DNA from: an uncultured Latescibacterota bacterium
Lineage (GTDB): Bacteria > Latescibacterota > UBA2968
NCBI GenBank assembly: GCA_958295785.1
Contig: OY282377.1
Location: 3,254,385-3,318,384 of the forward strand
Direction: 5' to 3'
DNA: 64,000 nucleotides
Made by a program: the position numbers and the translations under genes. Position 1 is the stretch's first letter; every line of letters begins with the position of its first letter. The notes below the pieces were generated by a model. It did no database searches. It was not told the DNA's origin and saw only the letters and a program-made list of their open reading frames with translations. Shown piece by piece: positions 31,120 to 38,746 of the stretch.

Positions 31120-33474
31120 CTATCGGTTCGCAATTCGGAACACGCCTTCCCGAACTGCGGATTGCGCGCTGTTGCGGTCTTTCACGGTCATGATCAGGCG
31201 ATACCGCCCGGGGGCAACTTGGCCGATATCGAGTTCGACATAGTCGGCAATCCACAGGTCGCGTCCGGTTTGCGCGTATTGCACGCTGATCACCTCCCCA
31301 TCTCTGCGCCGTATCTTGGGCTGAGATGCCAACGCTCGTCCCTTTTCCGGTGCCACGGCAAAGGCAACTTCGTAGCGCGTTTGCCCGAAGGCGTCTCGCG
31401 TCAGGTTGTAGATTTCAAAATAGACAAAAATGGGCGTTCCCGAGAAAAAGGTGCGAGAGGGCGAGGTCGTGACGCGCCACTGTGCAGACGAGGTATCGCC
31501 TTCGATTTTCGCAATATGCTGTGCGAGTTGCAGATCGCTGATCATCAAACTGTCGCCCGAAAAATCGTGCAGGCGCACCTTTTCTCGATAATTCCCCAGC
31601 CGATTGGTATTTACGCGCCACATCTGCACCGCGAAGTCGTATTCGCCAGGGGGCAACAGGATATCGATTCGATCCCGCGCAAGCAGACTTTTGCCTCGAA
31701 GCCCAATGGGTATGGGCACGGCCACCTCTTCCCGCAGGCGTTTGACTTCGCGGTCGCGGGCATCCACCAGCGCGATGCGCCGCTCGACCACCGCCGCGGT
31801 ATCCGGATCATCGGGCAGTGCCACTTCATCTATGGGCAGACCGATGTTGATCTGCAAGTTCGTCTTGCCCCGTTCCCCTCTGAACGAAAGGGCTTCGTAG
31901 TAAAAATTGAGCGGCTCCAGGTCGGATGTGTCGTAGCGTTCGGGATTTTTTGCCGCGACAGCAGCCACTTGCGATGCGGGCGCGTAATCGTTCATCAATT
32001 GTTGGAAGCGAAGGGGCGATCCTCGGGAATCGACTTCGTAAATATCCTCATGGTCGAGCGATGGCACGGGCGCGAAGTCGAAAATCCGCGTGTGCATCTC
32101 GTCGGTGAACACCACTTCTATGCCGTTGTGGATGTCGGCATAGATCCACACTTCCCACGGCACGCTGGAAAAATCATTTCCGGCGGTTACGGGCTTAAAC
32201 CCGCGCAAGCCGAGCGTGCCATCGTCTTCCTCGAGCGGGCGGTTGCTCTCGACATTTCGCAGGCCAATGCGGACCGGGAACACAGGGCCGATATAGGTCG
32301 CGGTGGTACCGGGGCGACCGTAGAGTTGAAACGCCAGTTTTTCCTGAACCCGCTGCACGGGAATCGGCACGCTGGCATTTGGCTCGCGCCAGGACGAGCG
32401 ATAGTCTGGCTCGCCGTAGCGAATATAGACTTCGCCGCGCCGGTCAAAGGGATAGCGATAACGCCCAAAAAAGGTTCGCGCATGCCAAACCCGGCGGTAG
32501 TGTTCGGCTCGCCTTTGCGTTCCGCCCGTTGTTCCAAACGGGTCTTTGCGAATCCAGAATGCCTTGAGAAAAGCGTCCCTCTCTTCGCCTGAAACCCCGC
32601 GATATGCCGCGACCTCCTCGGCGTTGCCCACCAGCGCGATATCTTCATAGACCGCCTTTTCCCGCGCATCCAAAGTCGCCAAGTATTTTTCAAACAGGGT
32701 CATGGCCGCTTCAAAACGCCGCGAGACCAAAAGCACCTGCGCCAGCAACGGCAGCCTTTGGGCATCGGCCATACGAGCGGCGAGTTGCGTCACGATGTCG
32801 TAGCGTTTTTCGGTCAAAAATCCGAGGGCAAGCTCGAGGGCGAGTGCCTCTTCTTGCGAGCCTTGGGCCAAATAGTGATTGTAGTGGGCAAGCGCGCGGT
32901 GCGTATCGCCTTTTTGCTGATACAGACGCGCCAGCAGCAGATGGGCGGGCGCGTGGCGGGGGTCAATTTGCAATGCCCTGTTTGCCGCTGCCATCGCCTC
33001 CTTCCGCTTCCCGCGGGCGAGATCGGTTTTGCCCAAGAACGCATAGTTTTCGGCGCGGTTGGAATCGGCCTGTATCGCCTTGTTGAAGTGCGTGCGCGCA
33101 CGCTTGTGCTCGTCCCGATATTCCAAAAAAACGCGCCCCAATCCCAGGTGGGCGTCCGCCTGATGCGGATCGTTGTTCAGCACGCGCACAAAGGCCGCTT
33201 CCGCGCTGTCGGGCAGGTGCAGTCGCAGGTAGAGATGGCCGATGCGCGCCAGCAACACAGTGGAATCCGCCGAGGTCGGCAATGCCCGGTTGAGCACATT
33301 GAGGGCGTCCCGAATCAGACTCGGTCGCCCGAGGGTCTGCACTTTGAGATAGAGCGCGTCCAGATCCTCTGAGTTTGCCGAAGAAATCGGCGGCGCGTCA
33401 TCGCCAAACGCATGTCCGACGAGCCACAGGAGCAGACAGAAAAGCCAAATCCAATAGCGGGTGTGAATGTTCAT
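31120..33474 (-). CDS. GWxTD domain-containing protein 2 with N-terminal TPR repeats
   Basis: Three ATGs lie in a row (33480, 33477, 33474); I chose 33474 because GGAG then has normal spacing. The 784-residue product has a signal peptide (WIWLFCLLLWLVGHAFG), then five or six TPR units (about 25-230; examples ARIGHLYLRLHLPDSAEAAF and HLLLARLYQQKGDTHRALAH). The GWxTD core follows (AYRGVSGEERDAFLKAFWIR, RRAEHYRRVWHARTFFGRYR, DRRGEVYIRYGEPDY) and a beta-rich C-terminal half parallel to GWxTD protein 1. It is probably periplasmic or surface bound; TPRs suggest it works in a complex. Its leader contains an 11-copy heptamer repeat (33514-33590), so expression may vary. Confidence 0.85.
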   Translation of the reverse strand: MNIHTRYWIWLFCLLLWLVGHAFGDDAPPISSANSEDLDALYLKVQTLGRPSLIRDALNVLNRALPTSADSTVLLARIGHLYLRLHLPDSAEAAFVRVLNNDPHQADAHLGLGRVFLEYRDEHKRARTHFNKAIQADSNRAENYAFLGKTDLARGKRKEAMAAANRALQIDPRHAPAHLLLARLYQQKGDTHRALAHYNHYLAQGSQEEALALELALGFLTEKRYDIVTQLAARMADAQRLPLLAQVLLVSRRFEAAMTLFEKYLATLDAREKAVYEDIALVGNAEEVAAYRGVSGEERDAFLKAFWIRKDPFGTTGGTQRRAEHYRRVWHARTFFGRYRYPFDRRGEVYIRYGEPDYRSSWREPNASVPIPVQRVQEKLAFQLYGRPGTTATYIGPVFPVRIGLRNVESNRPLEEDDGTLGLRGFKPVTAGNDFSSVPWEVWIYADIHNGIEVVFTDEMHTRIFDFAPVPSLDHEDIYEVDSRGSPLRFQQLMNDYAPASQVAAVAAKNPERYDTSDLEPLNFYYEALSFRGERGKTNLQINIGLPIDEVALPDDPDTAAVVERRIALVDARDREVKRLREEVAVPIPIGLRGKSLLARDRIDILLPPGEYDFAVQMWRVNTNRLGNYREKVRLHDFSGDSLMISDLQLAQHIAKIEGDTSSAQWRVTTSPSRTFFSGTPIFVYFEIYNLTRDAFGQTRYEVAFAVAPEKGRALASQPKIRRRDGEVISVQYAQTGRDLWIADYVELDIGQVAPGRYRLIMTVKDRNSAQSAVREGVFRIANR

Positions 33475-33513
33475 CATCATCTCCACTTGGCGAAAAGGTG
33501 TACAACTGTTGGT

Positions 33514-33590
33514 CAGCAATCAGCAATCAGCAATCAGCAATCAGCAATCAGCAATCAGCAATCAGCAATCAGCAATCAGCAATCAGCAAT
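33514..33590. repeat. Heptanucleotide microsatellite (CAGCAAT) x 11
   Basis: Eleven perfect tandem copies of CAGCAAT fill 33514-33590, followed by degenerate copies (CAGCGGT, CAGCAAC) to about 33620. The array lies 39 bp upstream of the GWxTD 2 start codon. Degenerate relatives (TCAGTGGTCAGTGG, CTGACCGCTGACC) occur in several other intergenic gaps. Confidence 0.97.
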
Positions 33591-33681
33591 CAGCGGTCAG
33601 CAACCAGCGGTCAGTTGTCAGTCCAATCCCCAGTCCACACACCCATCAACCGTAGGGACAGGCCCCTGTGTCTGTCCTCTT

Positions 33682-34160
33682 ATACCAAATTGATTTTAAG
33701 TTGTCCGTATCCTGCCTCCCATTAGGGAGGAATGAGGAACAGACGTTCTGTACGGGTCATGGGTTGCTTGTCTCAAGCATTTGGTCCTACAGCGTCGTTT
33801 GTTGCCTTTGATGCGTTGGCTACGCCTGTGCCTACGGCGTGCGGCGTCAAACGCTCAAATTATTCGCGTTTTCATCCTTGTTTTCAACAGCAAAAAAAAG
33901 TAGGCGAGCGGGGTACAACTGCCCCAGCAGTTCAAAAATGCCGCTCTCATGCGCCGAGAGGCTGGCACAGCGCAAATCGCTTTTGTAACAGAACGACATG
34001 CGCTGGCCTGCAAGGTGGGTTGCCCAATGAACATGTGTTGCGAGACGGCCTTGCGCGCTGTGCGTGATGGCATGATCTGATGGTCTTTTGGGATGGCATT
34101 TTGCCAGGGCTTCTCTGAATGACCGCATAACGTCAAGGGGATCGCTTGCTGGCAACATGC
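33682..34160 (+). mobile_element. MITE-like interspersed element, copy 4 (right end degraded)
   Basis: The left end TATACCAAATTGA (33681) and all internal blocks are present, plus the 50-bp GGGGTACAACTGCCCC segment shared with copy 3 and a private insertion near 33847-33880 that removes half of the T-run/A-run stem. Similarity to copy 3 fades after GCTGGCAACATGCGG, so the right inverted repeat is lost. It separates GWxTD 2 (207 bp to its start) from the uppS promoter (-35 box about 15-25 bp away). Confidence 0.85.
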
Positions 34161-34173
34161 GGTTGCTTCTCGC

Positions 34174-34202
34174 TTGACTTTAATAAATGAAACTGTTACA
34201 AT
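34174..34202 (+). promoter_or_regulatory. Sigma-70 type promoter of the uppS cluster
   Basis: TTGACT (34174-34179) and TACAAT (34197-34202) are 17 bp apart. A start near 34209 makes the ATG at 34221 nearly leaderless, which favours ATG 34257 for uppS. Confidence 0.75.
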
Positions 34203-34256
34203 TTCACAACATTTTTTCTGATGGCTCATCGACCATTTTTAGGCGTACATAGATAT

Positions 34257-35060
34257 ATGGATATGGCAGATACACTTCTGAACGACACGCGCAGTTGCAC
34301 TTCACTTCAGGCCGAGTTGAAAGCGCGGGGCAATTTGCCGCAGCACATTGCGATTATTATGGATGGCAATGGGCGGTGGGCGCAGCAGCGCGATTTGCGC
34401 CGCACGGATGGGCACAGGTCTGCCCGCGAAACCGTGCGCGATATCGTGCGTGCCTGCGGCGAACTCGAAATTGATATTTTGACCCTGTTCACGTTTGGGA
34501 CAGACAATTGGCGTCGGCCCTGGACAGAGGTGTTGTCCCTGATGCAGTTGCTGCGCGACTGTTCATATCAAGAACTCGATGAGTTGCAGGAAAACAATGT
34601 GCGCCTGATTGCAACCGGCAATACGGGTCGGCTGGTCAAGCACTCGCGCGAGGCACTCGAAAAGGCCATCTGCGAAACGGCTGATAACAGCGGACTTACG
34701 CTCAATTTGGTGCTGAGCTACGATGGCAAAAGCGATATTCTTCAAGCCGTGCAAAGCATTGCCCGCGATGTGGCGCAGGGGCGCGTTTCGGCAGACGAGA
34801 TCGATGCCGAGATATTTTCCCGACGCCTGTACACGAGTCGCTTGCCCGATCCCGATTTGCTGATTCGCACCAGCGGAGAAGTTCGGTTGAGCAATTTCAT
34901 GCTCTGGCAATGCGCTTACACAGAGTTTTGGTTCACAGATGTGCTGTGGCCCGATTTTAAGCGCGAGCATCTCTACCAAGCCATTCGCAGTTATCAAAGT
35001 CGAGAACGGCGGTTTGGCAGAACAGGGTTGCAACTGCACGCCGAAATGCTCTCGGGTTGA
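34257..35060 (+). CDS. uppS: Undecaprenyl diphosphate synthase (cis-prenyltransferase)
   Basis: The product is 267 residues from ATG 34257 (alternatives 34221 and 34263; none has a clear ribosome site). It carries the cis-prenyltransferase signatures in order: IAIIMDGNGRWAQQ with the catalytic Asp, RTDGHRSARETVRDIV, LTLFTFGTDNWRRPWTEV, LNLVLSYDGKSDI, and DLLIRTSGEVRLSNFMLWQC followed by AYTEFWFTDVLWPDF. It condenses isopentenyl diphosphate with farnesyl diphosphate to the C55 carrier used for peptidoglycan and surface glycans, at the cytoplasmic membrane face. It heads the conserved uppS-cdsA-dxr-rseP cluster, with its own promoter. The usual G-[LN]-x-R-x-x-G-H Gly positions are partly changed (RTDGH). 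Confidence 0.95.
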   Translation: MDMADTLLNDTRSCTSLQAELKARGNLPQHIAIIMDGNGRWAQQRDLRRTDGHRSARETVRDIVRACGELEIDILTLFTFGTDNWRRPWTEVLSLMQLLRDCSYQELDELQENNVRLIATGNTGRLVKHSREALEKAICETADNSGLTLNLVLSYDGKSDILQAVQSIARDVAQGRVSADEIDAEIFSRRLYTSRLPDPDLLIRTSGEVRLSNFMLWQCAYTEFWFTDVLWPDFKREHLYQAIRSYQSRERRFGRTGLQLHAEMLSG

Positions 35061-35184
35061 AGCCAATGGGTCAGTGGTCAGTGGTGAACAAAACACTGAA
35101 AGCTGATTTCAGTGCCAGTCCCAACTCCTCGCCCCATCGCAAAGGATGAGGAGCGGCAATCTGAAAGCTCTTATCGGAGGATAT

Positions 35185-35994
35185 GTGGCAAAGTCCAATC
35201 TGGTTCAGCGCGTGTTGTCGGCGGCGGTTTTTGGGCCGGTTTTGTTGGTGCTGTTCTGGGTGGGGGGCTATGGGTTGCTCGCGCTGTGGTGCGGCGTGGT
35301 TTGCGTGGGCGTCTGGGAATTTTATCGCCTGCTGTCTCGCAAGGGGTTGCATCCATGGATGGGCTTTGGCATTTTTGCAACGCTTGTGTGGTGCGCGTTG
35401 GCGTTTTGGGTTGGGCTGGATGCTTTCGCGCTGTTTTTTTTGTGTTTATTGCTTTTGCTGTTCTGCCTGGCCCTGTTTGATTCCTCCGATCATCGCCTGC
35501 TCAATGCGGGCGGCACGCTTTTGGGGGTGCTCTATGTCGGTTTTTTGGGTAGTTTTGTTCTCATCGTAAGAGATGCGTTGCCCCTCAGCGCGTCAGAACA
35601 CGGTCGCGGGGCAGTGCTCATTTTGCTGGGGATTTGGGCCAATGATGTGATGGCCTATTTTTTTGGCCGGTGGTTTGGCCGATGGCGCCCGTTTCCCGGC
35701 ATTAGCCCGGGCAAGACCGAAGCGGGATTTGTCGGGGGGCTTTTGTCCGCGCTGTTGGTCGTGGGGGTTGGGGCACATATCTTTGGCTTGTTCAATGCGT
35801 CGCAAAGCCTCGTGCTCGGCCTTCTCATCGGCGTTGGCGCGCCACTGGGGGATCTCGTGGAATCCATGATCAAACGCACGATGGATGTCAAAGACACGTC
35901 TGAATTGATCCCCGGGCACGGCGGGGTGCTGGATCGCTTTGACAGTTTGTTTTTCGTTTTTCCACTCGTTTATCTCTTTTTTTTTCTGCTATGA
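35185..35994 (+). CDS. cdsA: Phosphatidate cytidylyltransferase
   Basis: I chose GTG 35185 because GGAGG lies five bases before it; an out-of-frame ATG at 35183 overlaps it. The 269-residue protein has about eight membrane segments and the CDP-diglyceride synthetase signature near its end: ESMIKRTMDVKDTSELIPGH followed by GGVLDRFDS. It makes CDP-diacylglycerol from phosphatidate and CTP, the branch point for membrane phospholipids, in the inner membrane. Its stop overlaps the dxr start (ATGA at 35991-35994), so the two are translationally coupled. Confidence 0.93.
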   Translation: MAKSNLVQRVLSAAVFGPVLLVLFWVGGYGLLALWCGVVCVGVWEFYRLLSRKGLHPWMGFGIFATLVWCALAFWVGLDAFALFFLCLLLLLFCLALFDSSDHRLLNAGGTLLGVLYVGFLGSFVLIVRDALPLSASEHGRGAVLILLGIWANDVMAYFFGRWFGRWRPFPGISPGKTEAGFVGGLLSALLVVGVGAHIFGLFNASQSLVLGLLIGVGAPLGDLVESMIKRTMDVKDTSELIPGHGGVLDRFDSLFFVFPLVYLFFFLL

Positions 35995-37157
35995 TCAAGC
36001 GCGTTGCCCTTTTGGGATCGACAGGCTCTATTGGCACAAACACGTTGCGCGTTTTGAAGGGCCTGCCCGACCGGTTTGAACTGGTGAGTTTGTGCGCGGG
36101 CCGCAATGCCGAGTTGCTCTGCGTGCAGGCCGAACACTGGCGCCCGAAGCGCGTTTGCATTGACCGAGGCGCGAAAGCGGTGCGGGCGCGGCTGGCGCCG
36201 TTGGGCATCGAGGTGCTCGAAGGGCGTTCTGGCATGCGGGAACTTTCCGTTGATCCAGACGTGGATTTGGTGATCAATGGCCTGGCCGCAGGCGTGGGAT
36301 TGCGCCCGACATTGGCGGCTGTGCGCGCTGGCAAAGATGTGGCTATCGCCAATAAAGAGACGCTGGTTGTCGCGGGGCATCTGGTCACGGCATGGGCAAA
36401 ACAAACGGGCGCGACATTACTCCCCATTGACAGCGAGACCACGCCCTTGTGGCACCTGTTGCAAGAGACAGATCGAGACGATGTCAAACGCATCGTATTG
36501 CCCGCTTCGGGCGGCCCTTTTTTCGACCACACGCGAGAACAGATGGCCGGGGTGTCCCCCGCTGAGGCCCTCGACCATCCCACTTGGCAGATGGGGCCAA
36601 AAATTACGATAGACTCGGCCACGTTGATGAATAAGGGCTTTGAGGTGATCGAAGCGCAGTGGTTTCTAAATTTGCCCGTGTCAAAGATCGATGTGATTAT
36701 CCATCGGCAGTCAATTGTGCATTGCCTCGTGGAATACGTGGATGGGGGCATGGTGGCGCACCTGAGCACCCCCGATATGCAACTGCCCATTCAGCAAGCG
36801 CTGGTGCATCCGCAAAAACTGCCCACGCAGGTCGAACCCCTGGATCTAGCGCGGGTTGGCACGTTGAGTTTTTTCCCGCCCGATACCGCGCGTTTTCCCT
36901 GCCTGCAACTGGCGTATCGGGCCGTGGAACAGGGCGGCACGGCGCCCGCTGTGCTCAATGCGGCCAATGAAGTTGCCGTGTATGCCTTCCTCGACAACCG
37001 CATCGGATTTCTCGACATTTCGCGCGTGATTGCAAGCACCTTAGACGATCGCGAAGCCCATCGAGATGCCGATACCCTCGAGGCGATTTTTGAAGCGGAC
37101 CGCTGGGGACGAGTCCGCGCCAATGAGCTGATTTGTTCACTCGTATCACAGAAATGA
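35991..37157 (+). CDS. dxr: 1-deoxy-D-xylulose 5-phosphate reductoisomerase
   Basis: This 388-residue enzyme of the MEP isoprenoid pathway converts DXP to 2-C-methylerythritol 4-phosphate with NADPH and a divalent metal. Visible are the nucleotide-binding GSTGSIGTNTLRV at the start, AIANKETLVVAG, LPIDSETTPLWHLL with the metal Asp and Glu, LPASGGPFFD, and HPTWQMGPKITIDSATLMNK with EVIEAQWFL. The C-terminal helical domain has LNAANEVAVYAFL. The length is normal. It follows cdsA with a 4-bp overlap and precedes rseP by 9 bp; ispG for a later step of the same pathway is 10 kb downstream. Confidence 0.96.
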   Translation: MIKRVALLGSTGSIGTNTLRVLKGLPDRFELVSLCAGRNAELLCVQAEHWRPKRVCIDRGAKAVRARLAPLGIEVLEGRSGMRELSVDPDVDLVINGLAAGVGLRPTLAAVRAGKDVAIANKETLVVAGHLVTAWAKQTGATLLPIDSETTPLWHLLQETDRDDVKRIVLPASGGPFFDHTREQMAGVSPAEALDHPTWQMGPKITIDSATLMNKGFEVIEAQWFLNLPVSKIDVIIHRQSIVHCLVEYVDGGMVAHLSTPDMQLPIQQALVHPQKLPTQVEPLDLARVGTLSFFPPDTARFPCLQLAYRAVEQGGTAPAVLNAANEVAVYAFLDNRIGFLDISRVIASTLDDREAHRDADTLEAIFEADRWGRVRANELICSLVSQK

Positions 37158-37166
37158 GGTTTCCCA

Positions 37167-38459
37167 ATGATCGTCGATCTGCTCTATTTCATATTTCTGT
37201 TGGGCGTGCTGATATTTGTTCACGAACTCGGGCATTTTTTGGTGGCGAAAAAATCGGGTATCCGCGTCGAAAAATTTTCCCTTGGATTCCCGCCCAAAGC
37301 CGTGGGTCTAAAAATAGGCGAGACCGAATACTGTCTTTCTTGGTTGCCCTTGGGGGGATACGTCCAGATGGCGGGCATGGACGATTTTGCCCGCGAAGAG
37401 GGCAAGGGCGAGCCCTGGGAATTTCAGTCAAAGCCGCGCTGGATTCAAATGGCGGTGCTCGTTGCCGGGCCGATTATGAACTTTGTTTTGGGCTTTTTAC
37501 TGCTGCTTGTTGTGCGGATGGCCGCGGGTGACTACGCTTTTATGGACGATTCGCGCGTGGGCGAGGTGAAGCCAAACTCGCCCTATTACGCGGCGGGGGT
37601 CAGGCCAGGCGACCGCATTTTGACCGTTGGCAATACCCCGGTGAATGACTGGGAGGAAATGACCGATGCGTTTCTCCAAAATGCCGGCAAGGTCGTCTCT
37701 GTCGAGGTTGAGCGCGTCCCCGAGCGGTTGTCGCTTTCCATCGATTTGACCTCGCCACCGCTTGACGGGTCGGGCCTAGGGCATTATATCACCACGGAGG
37801 TCGGAGGGGTAGTGCCCGGCACGCCCGCATCGGAAATTGGCCTGCAACCGGGCGATGTGATTGCATCGGTCAATGGCGTGAAGGTGGCGATGTGGTGGGA
37901 GATGGACCGCGAGATTTCCTCGCAGCTAGGCGTGAAAATGCCATTGACATGGCGGCGCGATGGCGAGGAAATGACCGCGTGGATTACGCCCGCGGCGGAC
38001 ACTTTCAATGGCGTGGGGCGCATTGGCGTTGGGCCTGCGTCCAAACGCAATCCCATTCCCTTTTTGAAAGCCGTGAGCCGCAGCGCGACAGAAACCGTCA
38101 ATTTGTCGATGCTTATTGTCGGATTTGTCAAGGGCTTGGTCGTTGGGGAACAATCCAGCCGCAACTTGGCAGGTCCCGTGGGGATTTTTCAGTTGGTGGG
38201 CATCAGCGCCGAGCACGGTTTTTCCTATTTCCTCAGGTTTATGGCCATGCTCAGCATTAACTTGGGCATTCTCAACCTGCTACCCATTCCCGCGCTCGAT
38301 GGCGGTCATCTCACCCTGCTCACCATTGAAGGCATTATCCGCCGAGATTTGTCTGCGCGCAACAGAATGCGGCTTCAACAGGTCGGATTTGCATTTGTGC
38401 TCTTTTTGATCATTTACGTGACCTTCAGCGATATCGGGCGCATTTCTGGCTGGTACTAA
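37167..38459 (+). CDS. rseP: RseP-type site-2 zinc metalloprotease
   Basis: This 430-residue polytopic membrane protease has H-E-x-x-H in FVHELGHFLVAKKSG near residue 22. The third metal ligand lies in NLLPIPALDGGHL in a membrane helix near the C-terminus. Between them are two PDZ domains (about 115-200 with GEVKPNSPYYAAGVRPGDRI and about 205-290 with GVVPGTPASEIGLQPGDVIA). In the family it cleaves transmembrane substrates such as anti-sigma factors during envelope stress and clears signal peptide remnants. It ends the uppS-cdsA-dxr-rseP operon; spacing to dxr is 9 bp. Confidence 0.95.
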   Translation: MIVDLLYFIFLLGVLIFVHELGHFLVAKKSGIRVEKFSLGFPPKAVGLKIGETEYCLSWLPLGGYVQMAGMDDFAREEGKGEPWEFQSKPRWIQMAVLVAGPIMNFVLGFLLLLVVRMAAGDYAFMDDSRVGEVKPNSPYYAAGVRPGDRILTVGNTPVNDWEEMTDAFLQNAGKVVSVEVERVPERLSLSIDLTSPPLDGSGLGHYITTEVGGVVPGTPASEIGLQPGDVIASVNGVKVAMWWEMDREISSQLGVKMPLTWRRDGEEMTAWITPAADTFNGVGRIGVGPASKRNPIPFLKAVSRSATETVNLSMLIVGFVKGLVVGEQSSRNLAGPVGIFQLVGISAEHGFSYFLRFMAMLSINLGILNLLPIPALDGGHLTLLTIEGIIRRDLSARNRMRLQQVGFAFVLFLIIYVTFSDIGRISGWY

Positions 38460-38663
38460 CGCCTCGCGGCAAGGTACAACTGTCCGTTGAACAGGCTTGA
38501 GAAACAGCCCGTTGTACTCCATTGCTCGGGTCAGTTCATCAACGAATCAGCGACTCGCCTTTTCATCTCCACTGACCACTTTCCCATCCAAATACACGGC
38601 TTTTTATTTTTTCAAAGACGCGCCTTGCGTTGTTTATCCCCTGTCGGTTCATCGGATTTTCCC

Positions 38664-38692
38664 TTGCTCTTTCAGGGGGCTCGTGCTATCAT
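38664..38692 (+). promoter_or_regulatory. Candidate promoter of sprA
   Basis: TTGCTC (38664-38669) and TATCAT (38687-38692) are 17 bp apart, 55 bp before ATG 38747. Rated only on box match and spacing. Confidence 0.5.
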
Positions 38693-38746
38693 GTCGCGTT
38701 GTTTAACGACCCGCTCTGCATTTCAATTGGCATTCCCAAATCGCTT

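Noticed and set aside
33514-33620. Possible CRISPR array
   Set aside because: Repeats are 7 bp and contiguous without spacers, so this is a microsatellite.
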